DNA of 64,000 bases from Streptomyces camelliae (GTDB lineage: Bacteria; Actinomycetota; Actinomycetes; Streptomycetales; Streptomycetaceae). The notes below the pieces were generated by a model, which searched no databases, had not been told where the DNA came from, and saw nothing but the letters and a program-made list of their open reading frames with translations. A program made the translations under genes and the position numbers. Shown in pieces: positions 54,363 to 62,532 of the stretch (positions within the stretch are counted from its first letter, which is position 1; each line of letters opens with the position of its first letter). The stretch lies in contig NZ_CP115300.1 of assembly GCF_027625935.1 (NCBI RefSeq), positions 248,001-312,000 on the forward strand, read 5' to 3'.

Positions 54363-55567
54363 TTACTGCCCCCCATTGATTCCGTCCGACCCGCGATCGC
54401 GGTGCGGTACTCCTCCACCAGGCGCTCAAGGCCGACGGCCGGGCTGAAGCCCTGCTCGTAACGGCGCCGGGCCGCCTGGCCCATCTCCCGGTTGCGGCCC
54501 GGCTCGGCCGCGATCCGGCGTATGCAGGACGCGAGCGAGGCGGGCTCGCCCGGCCGGTGCAGCAGGCCGGTCACCCCGTCCTCGACGAGTTCGACGAAGG
54601 CGCCGTGACCGGCGGCGACGACCGGTACCCCCACCGCCATCGCCTCCACGACCACCAGCCCGAACGCCTCCAGCCATGTCGAGGGAGCCACCACGGCGAC
54701 CGATCGCGCGAGGGCCTTCCGGCACTCCGCCGTGTCGTACAGGCCGACGTAGCGCACGTCGTCCCGGCTCGCCGCCCAGGCGGTCACCTCGGGCTCCAGC
54801 GGCCCCGCGCCGGCGATCACGAGCGGCACGCCCACACCACCGTCCGCGGCGATCTCGTCCCACGCGGCCATGAGCAGGCGTACGCCCTTGGCCTCCGCGA
54901 GCCGGCCGAGATAGAGCAGATGCTCGCCGGCGCCGACTCGGCACGTGCCCGGGTCGGGCACGAAGTTGTGCTTCACCGCCAGCCGCTCGGCCGGCATGCC
55001 TGACCGCACCAGCACGTCGCGCTGCGCCGCGGAAATGCAGAAGAACCGTTCCACGCCGGACCACCAGCGCCGCCGGTTGACCGACAGGCTGACCGCGAGC
55101 GGCACCGTCGCAAGCCGGGAACTCCGGTAGCAGCCGTGCCGGACGGCGGGCAGTGGTGCGGAGCCGACGCACTCGGCGCACGGCCGGCCGTCCCGCTGCA
55201 GAGTGCCGGGCGGGCAGACCTGGGTGTAGTTGTGCAGCGTGGCGACGGCGGGCACGCCGGCGTCGGCGCAGGCGGCCAGCACTGCGGGCGACAGGAGCGG
55301 GAAGACGTTGTGGACGTGCACCACGTCCGGCCGCTCGGTGCGAAGCCGGGTGGCGAGTTCCGCGCGGACCGCCGGGTTCCACGGCACCAGCAGCGGCATC
55401 GCGGCCTTGGCAAGGAGGGACCGGGCAGCGATGTCGTCGCTGCGCCGCTCGAACACCTCGACCCGGTGGCCGGCCGCGCGCAGCAGCTCCACCTCCTGGT
55501 CGACGACCTTGTTCTCCCCGCTCGGCTGCGCCGAGGCGTAGCGGTTGTGCACCACGAGGACATGCAT
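54359..55567 (-). CDS. GT4-family glycosyltransferase
   Basis: 402 aa, GT-B fold. N-terminal HNRYASAQPSGENKVVDQEV, acceptor-side VVHVHNVFPLLSP, donor-side YLGRLAEAKGVRLLMAAWDE and the E-x7-E motif in APSTWLEAFGLVVVEAMA. A cysteine-rich segment CPPGTLQRDGRPCAECVG is also found in related GT4 enzymes. It adds a sugar of the repeat unit. Confidence 0.92.
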   Translation of the reverse strand: MHVLVVHNRYASAQPSGENKVVDQEVELLRAAGHRVEVFERRSDDIAARSLLAKAAMPLLVPWNPAVRAELATRLRTERPDVVHVHNVFPLLSPAVLAACADAGVPAVATLHNYTQVCPPGTLQRDGRPCAECVGSAPLPAVRHGCYRSSRLATVPLAVSLSVNRRRWWSGVERFFCISAAQRDVLVRSGMPAERLAVKHNFVPDPGTCRVGAGEHLLYLGRLAEAKGVRLLMAAWDEIAADGGVGVPLVIAGAGPLEPEVTAWAASRDDVRYVGLYDTAECRKALARSVAVVAPSTWLEAFGLVVVEAMAVGVPVVAAGHGAFVELVEDGVTGLLHRPGEPASLASCIRRIAAEPGRNREMGQAARRRYEQGFSPAVGLERLVEEYRTAIAGRTESMGGSK

Positions 55568-55569
55568 GC

Positions 55570-56826
55570 TCAGGTCACCTCCGGTCTTCGGGCCCGTCGC
55601 AGGATGTGTTGTCGAGGGACTTCGCGCGTCGAAAGCCGAGGGACTTCGGGCGTCGAGAGGTCAGCGGCCGCGGCAGGTGCCGCCAGCAGCGAGGCGGCCA
55701 GGGCCAGATGGAGCAGATACGGCGAGGCGTCGCCAAGACCGGCCTCGGTGTACGAGGCGATCGCGCAGTAGCTGATCAGGAAGATCGCGCAGGCCCTCTG
55801 CAGCGACGGTGGCCGCAGCAACGCGACGCCGCCGAGCACGATGATGATCGCCGCGACGAGGGTGACGCCGATCAGACCCTGCTCGTTGTAGACGGCCAGC
55901 CAGCTGTTGTCGATCGGCAGCCCGCCGAACGACTTGTCGCCCAGGCCCACGCCGAACACTTTCTCCGAGGTCGACCGGGGCGCGGCCAGCAGGGCGTCCC
56001 ACACCTTGGCCCGACCGGTGAGGCTGGAGAAGTTCTCCTGGCTCTGTCCGCGCAGGAACCACGCCTGGAGCGCGGAGGCGAACCCCACCGCGGCCACCGC
56101 GGCGCACAGCACGGTCCAGGTGAAGAACCGCCGGGCGGCTTTGCTGGTCAGGAGGAGCGAGCCGATCGCCAACGCCAGCCCGATGAGCAGGCCGAGCGTG
56201 GCCGTCCGGGTATGGGTCAGCGCGAGCAGGACGAGTGACGGCACGATCACCACCGCCGCGCCGGCCCTGTCGGTCCGCCGGTCCAGGACGAGCAGCACGG
56301 TGAGCCCGATGATCACCGCTGCGTACTGCCCGATCTGCGGCGGGGTGAGCGGCCACAACGCGCCGACAAGGCGTCCGCCGTAGAGGTCGGGCAGGGCCGC
56401 GCCCGGCGAGATGACCAGGCCGGCGGCCACCGATCCGAGCACCGCGAAGTACATCCGGATGTGGTGCCGTACGAACGTCAGGCTGCCGTCCCACCAGCGG
56501 GTGAGCAGCCACAGCGTGCCGACGAAGAGAGCCAGCCGGAAGCAGCGGAACAGCGCGCCGAAACCGGACTCCAGGTGCGCGCTGGAGATCACGCTCGATA
56601 CCAGCAGCAGGGTGAGCAGGAGCACGTAGGCGCTGGCTCGGATGCGCAGCCGGAGATTGACCACGAGCGCCAGGGCGAACGCGGCGACCAGGGCGCCCAT
56701 GGTGACCATCTGGATGAGGGAGCGGGGCAGCGGAATGATGGTCTTCGCCCCGGCGGAGCCGAGCGTGTTGAGGACCAGCAGCCCCCAGACTGTCCCGACG
56801 ATCTTCGGCGTGTGGTCCCTGCCCAT
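55570..56826 (-). CDS. Wzy-like O-antigen polymerase/ligase
   Basis: 418 aa with about ten to twelve membrane helices and a large outer loop holding SSLTGRAKVWDALLAAPRST, the O-antigen ligase/polymerase signature. It should join repeat units outside the membrane. ATG 56826 follows the beta-helix stop by one base; GTG 56835 is possible. The C-terminus contains a 24-bp duplicated DNA unit (starting 55614 and 55638), giving LSTPEVPRLSTREVPR. Confidence 0.85.
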   Translation of the reverse strand: MGRDHTPKIVGTVWGLLVLNTLGSAGAKTIIPLPRSLIQMVTMGALVAAFALALVVNLRLRIRASAYVLLLTLLLVSSVISSAHLESGFGALFRCFRLALFVGTLWLLTRWWDGSLTFVRHHIRMYFAVLGSVAAGLVISPGAALPDLYGGRLVGALWPLTPPQIGQYAAVIIGLTVLLVLDRRTDRAGAAVVIVPSLVLLALTHTRTATLGLLIGLALAIGSLLLTSKAARRFFTWTVLCAAVAAVGFASALQAWFLRGQSQENFSSLTGRAKVWDALLAAPRSTSEKVFGVGLGDKSFGGLPIDNSWLAVYNEQGLIGVTLVAAIIIVLGGVALLRPPSLQRACAIFLISYCAIASYTEAGLGDASPYLLHLALAASLLAAPAAAADLSTPEVPRLSTREVPRQHILRRARRPEVT

Positions 56827-56827
56827 C

Positions 56828-58363
56828 TCAACCACCGGCCCGTGGGTCGAAGGTGCTGCCCGCGTCCTGCCGGTAATCCGTGCCCTGCCACTGCTCGAAG
56901 TCGAGCACCCGGCTCGGGTCGTAGGCGACGAACTGCCACGGTCCGAGGTAGACGTTGTCGTGCCAGCGGTTGTCCTGCCTGTGGGTGATCGCCTCAGCCA
57001 CCTTCTCGCCCTGGTACGGCGACCAGTCCGGATACGTGCCGTAGTTGGCCAGCACCGCCATGCGGTCGCACTTCTCCGTGCACTTGACGACGGACTTGTC
57101 GAGCACGAAGCGGTTGTCGTGGATGTCCACCCGCTGGGTCTTCCATCGGCAGTCGGCGTAGAGCGGTGGCTTGGCGATCGCCGGCTCCGCGCAGCGGTCG
57201 GTGTTCTTCACCAGCAACGTGCAGTCACCGGACGAGGTGTTGGCCGGGCTGTTGCAGAACCGGTCGGCGTTCTCCCACAGGGTGATCCCGGACCAGTTGT
57301 TCTCCAGCACGTTCCCGTAGATCTCGATCTTGTCCGTGCGGGCTCGGATCCGTGGTTCGCCGCCGGACTCGGAAAGGTAGACGGTCGCGTACGGGAAGTT
57401 GTCGCCGCTGTCGGCGTACCTGCGGCCCTCGACCCAGTTGTTCCGCCGGATCGTGTTGTTCCGGATGACCGCGTTGTAGCTGGTCTCGTAGATCAGCGCG
57501 GCACCGTCGTTGGCCTCCAGCACGTTGTCCTCGATGCGGAAGTCGTTGTTGTTGGTGTCCGCCCACAACCCTGTTCCGCGGTTGTCGTGCACCCAGTTGC
57601 CGCGTACGTCGGCGCCGTTGACGGCCCAGAACTTGATGCCTCCGGTACAGCCGCAGCCCTTCCGCCGCCGCTCCCAGTCGCCGGTGTTGTTGCCCACGAT
57701 CTCGTTGCCCTCGACCACCAGGCCGCTGATACGGCCGGTGGCCTTGTATGCGTTCATGCCGTACTGACCGTTGTCACGCAGGCAGCTGGCGCGGACCTGC
57801 TGACGGGCACCGGCCATGAGCCCGGCACCGGAGTTGTACTGGATCGTCGCGTGCTCGATCACCCACCCGTCGGCCGAGTCATGGTTGACCACGCCCTCGT
57901 CCGGCGGCGCCACGAAACCTTGCACGGTCAGGTAGCGGATGGTGACGTTGCGGGCGGTGCCCCCGAACGCGTACTGGTTGTTCTTCCGGCCGTCGAGCAC
58001 CGCGCCCGGCGCACCGAGGTAGCGGTCCCCCTCCTTGGGGATGACCTGGGCGTAGCGGTCCGGGTCGAGCCTGTGCTTGCCCGGTCGAAGCCAGAACTCG
58101 GTGTGCGGGGGGCTGCTCTTGGTCTTCGCAGCCAGGTCACCGACCACAGCCGGGTCGACCGTCACCGCGCCCGCCGGCGCCTTCGCCGGCCCGGCCGCGG
58201 GCTTGGCGCACACCCGGGCCACGGATCGGGCCGCGGACGTGGACGTGGACGCGGCAGCGGTCGGCCCCGCTGCCGGGGCGTCCGACGTCCCGTCACAGCC
58301 GGTCGCCACCAGCAGGGCCAGCGATGCCGCCGCCAACGCCCAGTGCCGCCTCTTGATCCCCAC
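56828..58363 (-). CDS. secreted right-handed beta-helix lipoprotein
   Basis: 511 aa. Lipobox LLVATGC at the end of the signal peptide, an Ala/Thr linker, then a parallel beta-helix with Asn-rich turns such as VEGNEIVGNNTG, DFRIEDNVLEAND, NAVIRNNTIRRNN and IYGNVLENNWSG. The fold is shared by polysaccharide lyases, epimerases and hydrolases; the active residues cannot be assigned. Next to Wzy and a heparinase-like gene, it probably edits the new polymer, as AlgG-type epimerases do in alginate export. GTG start with GGGGGG upstream. Confidence 0.82.
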   Translation of the reverse strand: MGIKRRHWALAAASLALLVATGCDGTSDAPAAGPTAAASTSTSAARSVARVCAKPAAGPAKAPAGAVTVDPAVVGDLAAKTKSSPPHTEFWLRPGKHRLDPDRYAQVIPKEGDRYLGAPGAVLDGRKNNQYAFGGTARNVTIRYLTVQGFVAPPDEGVVNHDSADGWVIEHATIQYNSGAGLMAGARQQVRASCLRDNGQYGMNAYKATGRISGLVVEGNEIVGNNTGDWERRRKGCGCTGGIKFWAVNGADVRGNWVHDNRGTGLWADTNNNDFRIEDNVLEANDGAALIYETSYNAVIRNNTIRRNNWVEGRRYADSGDNFPYATVYLSESGGEPRIRARTDKIEIYGNVLENNWSGITLWENADRFCNSPANTSSGDCTLLVKNTDRCAEPAIAKPPLYADCRWKTQRVDIHDNRFVLDKSVVKCTEKCDRMAVLANYGTYPDWSPYQGEKVAEAITHRQDNRWHDNVYLGPWQFVAYDPSRVLDFEQWQGTDYRQDAGSTFDPRAGG

Positions 58364-58371
58364 GCGCCCCC

Positions 58372-60330
58372 CTAGCCGCGGAACCTGAGCACGGTGGTGA
58401 AGCTCTCCGCGCCGTCGGCGAAGCCGGTGCCGACCAGCGTTGTGGTGGGTTCCTTGCGCCCGAATCCCGCGGAGTACCAGCCCAACGGTGGTTCGGTCTC
58501 GCCGCGATGCGCCCGCCAGGACAGCTCCCCGGGCAGGTCGAGCACCGCGGAACGACCCTCGCCGTCCCGGATCCAGGTGAGCACTGCCCGGTTCCCCACC
58601 AGGTCCGCGGCGATCGCCGGGCCGAGGTGGAACGCCAGGTGCACGGCCCGGCGCGGACCGCTCACCTCGTCAACCACCCTCAGCTCCTGGCTCGCGGTGG
58701 TCAGCTCCACCCGGCGGCGGTGCACGGAGCGCTGGTAACCGTCGTGCTCGGCGCACCAGCGGGCCACTCCCTCGTCGGATGTGTCCGCGGCCAGGACGCG
58801 GCTGTGGGCATGCCGGGTCCACAGGAACGGGCCGCCGGAGACGGACTGGTCGCTGCCGTCCAGCTGCAGGGTGTTGTGGCCGAGGGTCGACCGGAAGTAC
58901 TGCCGCCACTGGGGCTGCCCGTGATAGCAGAACGTCCCCGGGTCGGCGAGGACGTCGACCCCGTCGTGCCGGACCTCCACGGACAGCGCGTCCGCGTGGG
59001 CGTGCGCGGCGATGGACAGGAAGCCGTGCGGGCCGCCGTCGCAGCGGCACCAGATCTCCCCGGGACCGCGCAGGATGGTGAGGCCCGCGTCGGCGAAATG
59101 AGCCGGTCGGCTTGCCGGGCGGGTCACGGCCGGTGCGGTGCCCTCTTTCGCGTACGGCCGGATGAGCGCGGCAAGCAGCGGGGTGCGCACATCGGTTCCG
59201 GTCGCCTCCGGCCACCAGGCGAGTCGCCCGAACACGGCGTCCCCGGTGGCCAGCAGCGAGGCCCAGCGGTTGGTGCCCGCGCCGTCCACGACCAGACCGT
59301 GCCCGTCGTCCGCGTCCCCCTGGCGCGGTGGCCGCAGCCGGCTGTCCACGATGGCGGCGAGCGCGTCGATCATCCGCAGCAGCAGCAGCCGGATCGACGC
59401 GGGGACCGGCACGCCTGCGGCATCCGCCTCGGCCACCGCGGCCAGGCCGAGCTCCAGCACCAGTCCGTGATACTCGGTGGCCAGCTCGCGGTTGAGGCCG
59501 GAGGCGAAGGTGTTGCTTCGCAGATGCCGCTCCAGCGACCGCAGCGCGTCGCCTCGCCAACGCGCCGAGGCGGGGAACCAGCCGAACGCGCAGGCCGCGG
59601 CGAACTGCCCGGCGGCCTCGGCGATGGCGTGGTTGTTCGCCGAAGACCCCCGGCTGGGGAAGGCGGCCAGCCAGCGCTGGTGGTGCCAGATCTGGTTCAG
59701 CGCCACCGGGTTGCCCTCGAACAGCCCGGCCGCGCCGGGCCAGCCTTCGAGCAGCCGGCGGATCCACACCCAGGACAGCAGCCTGATGCCCAGTTCGATG
59801 CCGCTGATCCAGTGCACGCCGCGCAGCGGTGGGTTGGCCGCCCACCACGACCGCAGGTGCTCGGCGACTCGCTCGGCGTACCGCTCGTTCCCGGTGAGCG
59901 CGTAGGCGGCGGCGAGCTGGGTGAGGTACTGATGCCGGGACAGCTCCCAGATCTGCTTGATGTCCCCGACCGCGTCCTCGTTCCGGTACGGCACGTCGAA
60001 GGCGTAGCCCCACGGAGCCCGGCGCCCGGTCTTCGGGTCGCACCACCAGTCCGGGTCGGCCAGGTCGTCGCGGACCACCCCGAAGTACTCGGCGTGTCCG
60101 TACATCAGCCGGTCCGCCTCGGCGATGAGGCGTTTCGTGGCGTCCGGTGACACTGCGGCGATCGTCCCGGCGGGCAGCACCGCGGTGAACCTGGCGCCGG
60201 TCACGCTCGGACCGTCCGGCCGCGCGGACCGCCACCGGCGTCTGCGCACCGCGTCGCCCATCCGGCCCGCGACCTCCTGTGGTCCCATCCGGGACAGTCG
60301 CCGCAGGTACCAGCCCGCGCTCATGGTCAT
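58372..60330 (-). CDS. heparinase II/III-like alginate-lyase-fold protein
   Basis: 652 aa. The N-terminal helical toroid (WISGIELGIRLLSWVWIRRL and SSANNHAIAEAAGQFAAACA) and C-terminal beta-sandwich with HAHADALSVEVRHDGVDVLA match the heparinase II/III family. Members cut uronic-acid-containing chains and are often present in exopolysaccharide clusters. No signal peptide is evident, so it may be intracellular or exported otherwise. Its presence suggests the polymer holds uronate-like sugars. ATGA overlap with the ADH/MocA gene. Confidence 0.85.
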   Translation of the reverse strand: MTMSAGWYLRRLSRMGPQEVAGRMGDAVRRRRWRSARPDGPSVTGARFTAVLPAGTIAAVSPDATKRLIAEADRLMYGHAEYFGVVRDDLADPDWWCDPKTGRRAPWGYAFDVPYRNEDAVGDIKQIWELSRHQYLTQLAAAYALTGNERYAERVAEHLRSWWAANPPLRGVHWISGIELGIRLLSWVWIRRLLEGWPGAAGLFEGNPVALNQIWHHQRWLAAFPSRGSSANNHAIAEAAGQFAAACAFGWFPASARWRGDALRSLERHLRSNTFASGLNRELATEYHGLVLELGLAAVAEADAAGVPVPASIRLLLLRMIDALAAIVDSRLRPPRQGDADDGHGLVVDGAGTNRWASLLATGDAVFGRLAWWPEATGTDVRTPLLAALIRPYAKEGTAPAVTRPASRPAHFADAGLTILRGPGEIWCRCDGGPHGFLSIAAHAHADALSVEVRHDGVDVLADPGTFCYHGQPQWRQYFRSTLGHNTLQLDGSDQSVSGGPFLWTRHAHSRVLAADTSDEGVARWCAEHDGYQRSVHRRRVELTTASQELRVVDEVSGPRRAVHLAFHLGPAIAADLVGNRAVLTWIRDGEGRSAVLDLPGELSWRAHRGETEPPLGWYSAGFGRKEPTTTLVGTGFADGAESFTTVLRFRG

Positions 60331-62513
60331 CGCGCCCGCTCCAGCGTCACCGGCGCTCCGCCGGCCAGGCCGGCCTGCACGGCGAGGGTGGCCGCCGTGG
60401 TGGCGACCAGCGACTGAATCGGCACCGGCATCGGCCCGCCGGTCCGCACGGCCTTGATGAACGCGGCCAGTTCGGCGTTCTGGCCCTTGTCCCGGGCCTT
60501 GGGAAGCCGCGAACTGACCCACCGCTTGCGGCGGTCATCGTAAACAGCGGCACGGACGAAGTCGTCGAGTCGCAGCACCTTGCCGTCCGCGACGAGGTCC
60601 AGCGTCTCCTTGGGGAAGCCGGGCGCGCCGGTGGTGACGTAGCTGATGGTGGCGGTGGACCCGTCCGGGTAGCGCAGCACGACCTGCAGGTCCTCGTTGC
60701 CGGACGGGGCGACCGCGTACACCGAGACCGGGTCGGCCTCCAGCAGCCAGCTCGCCGTGTCGATGAAGTGGCCGCCCTCGCCGGCGAAACGCGAGCCCTC
60801 GGTGCCCTGTTGGAGGTACCAGCTGCCGTGCTGCAGCCGGCCCGCGTTGACCAGGTAGCGCAGGCTCGCCGGACCGCTCCGGGCGCCGAAGCGCCGGCGG
60901 GCCTCCTGCAGAAGCGGTGCGAAGCGGCGGTTGAAGCCCACCTGCAGCCGGTCGTTGCCGGACTTCTCCACCGCCGCGAGCACGTCGGCCAGCTCGTCCT
61001 CGTTGAGGGCCAGGGGCTTCTCCACGAAAACGGTCTTGCCGGCCAGCAGTGCTCTTCGGGTCAGTTCGGCGTGCGAGCTGTGCCGGGTGACCACGAACAC
61101 CGCGTCGATGGACTTGTCGCCGAGCACGGCGTCGAGGTCGGTGGTCGCTTCCGCGAAGCCGAACTTCCGCTGCGCGTTGGCCGCGGACAGCGCCGTCGTG
61201 GTGACGACCGTCGACAACTCGACGCCGTCGCGCTGTGCCAGGTGCGGCAGCAGCATCGACGTCGCGTAGTTCCCCGCGCCGACGAACGCGAGCCGCACCG
61301 GCGTCCTGGTGGCGCGGGCCGGACTCGGCTTCACGTTCACCGCGGGCACGGCCACCGCCGGGGCCGCCGCCTCCCCCGTGTCCTCCCCCTGTCCCGGGTA
61401 CCGGAACAGCACGGCCACGGCCTTCAACTCGCCGTCCTTCAGGCGCTGGTACGTCTCGACCGCGTCGTCGAAGTCGCTGACGTGGGAGACCAAGGGCTCC
61501 ACGTCGACGCTGCCGCGGGCGAGGAGATCGAGGAAGCACGCCAGGTTGCGGCGCTCGGTCCAGCGCACGTAGCCGATCGGGTAATCACGTCCCTCCAGCT
61601 CGTACTCCGGGTCGTAGCGCCCGGGGCCGTAACTGCGGGAGAACCGGACGTCGAGCTCTTTCTCGTAGTACGCGTTCCACGGCAGGTCCAGGCGGCACTT
61701 GCCGATGTCGACGACCCGGCCGCGGTCGCGGCAGAGGCGGGCGGCCAGCTCGACGGGCTGGTTACTGCCGCCGCCGGCGGCCAGGTACACCTGGTCCACG
61801 CCGTGACCGCCGGTGAGTTCGGCGACGGCAGTCTCCACGGCCGCCGACGCGGGATCGCCGCAGGCCGCGGCACCCAGGCGCTCCGCCAGCTCGCAGCGCA
61901 CCGGGTCGGGGTCGGCCCCGATGACGCGGACTCCCGAGGCGGTGAGGAGCTGTACCACCAGCTGCCCGATCAGCCCGAGGCCGATGACCAGGGCCACTTC
62001 GCCCAGCTGTGACTCGCCCTGGCGGACGCCCTGCAGCGCGATCGACCCGACGGTGCCGAAGGCCGCGTGCTGCGGCGCGAGGCCGTCGGGCACCGGGGTG
62101 TAGAGGTTCTTCGGCACCCAGTTCAGCTCGGCGTGCAGCGCGTGCTCGTTGCCGGCGCAGGCCACGAGGTCGCCGGCCTTCACGTCGTCGATCCCGGCGC
62201 CGACCTGCTCGACGACCCCGCACAGCGAGTAGCCCAGCGGCGTGTAGGAGTCCAGCTTGCCCATCACCTTGCGGTAGGTGGCGGGCACCCCGTTGGTGGC
62301 CACGCTCTGCATGACCTTGGCCACCTGGTCCGGCCGGGAGCGGGCCTTGCCCAGCATCGACATGCCGGCCTCGGACACCTTCATGAGCTCGGTCCCGGTG
62401 GAGATCAGCGAGTAGGCGCTGCGGACCAGCACACCGCCCGGCTTGCACCCCGGCACCGGAACGTCGAGCATCGCCAGCTCGCCGGTCTTGTAGTTCTGTA
62501 CAACCTGCTTCAC
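60327..62513 (-). CDS. fused zinc-type alcohol dehydrogenase and Gfo/Idh/MocA oxidoreductase
   Basis: 728 aa with two enzymes in one chain. Residues 1-375 form an MDR dehydrogenase (VGSIALQGVRQGESQLGEVA, then LVIGLGLIGQLVVQLL). Residues about 405-728 form a Gfo/Idh/MocA protein (RLAFVGAGNYATSMLLPHL and VFVEKPLALNEDELADVLAA). This fusion recurs in bacterial polysaccharide clusters together with heparinase-like proteins; a sugar-nucleotide oxidation or reduction is likely. GTG start with AGAGGAG 6 nt upstream. Confidence 0.87.
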   Translation of the reverse strand: MKQVVQNYKTGELAMLDVPVPGCKPGGVLVRSAYSLISTGTELMKVSEAGMSMLGKARSRPDQVAKVMQSVATNGVPATYRKVMGKLDSYTPLGYSLCGVVEQVGAGIDDVKAGDLVACAGNEHALHAELNWVPKNLYTPVPDGLAPQHAAFGTVGSIALQGVRQGESQLGEVALVIGLGLIGQLVVQLLTASGVRVIGADPDPVRCELAERLGAAACGDPASAAVETAVAELTGGHGVDQVYLAAGGGSNQPVELAARLCRDRGRVVDIGKCRLDLPWNAYYEKELDVRFSRSYGPGRYDPEYELEGRDYPIGYVRWTERRNLACFLDLLARGSVDVEPLVSHVSDFDDAVETYQRLKDGELKAVAVLFRYPGQGEDTGEAAAPAVAVPAVNVKPSPARATRTPVRLAFVGAGNYATSMLLPHLAQRDGVELSTVVTTTALSAANAQRKFGFAEATTDLDAVLGDKSIDAVFVVTRHSSHAELTRRALLAGKTVFVEKPLALNEDELADVLAAVEKSGNDRLQVGFNRRFAPLLQEARRRFGARSGPASLRYLVNAGRLQHGSWYLQQGTEGSRFAGEGGHFIDTASWLLEADPVSVYAVAPSGNEDLQVVLRYPDGSTATISYVTTGAPGFPKETLDLVADGKVLRLDDFVRAAVYDDRRKRWVSSRLPKARDKGQNAELAAFIKAVRTGGPMPVPIQSLVATTAATLAVQAGLAGGAPVTLERAR

Positions 62514-62532
62514 CCGAACTCCTCTGAAATTC

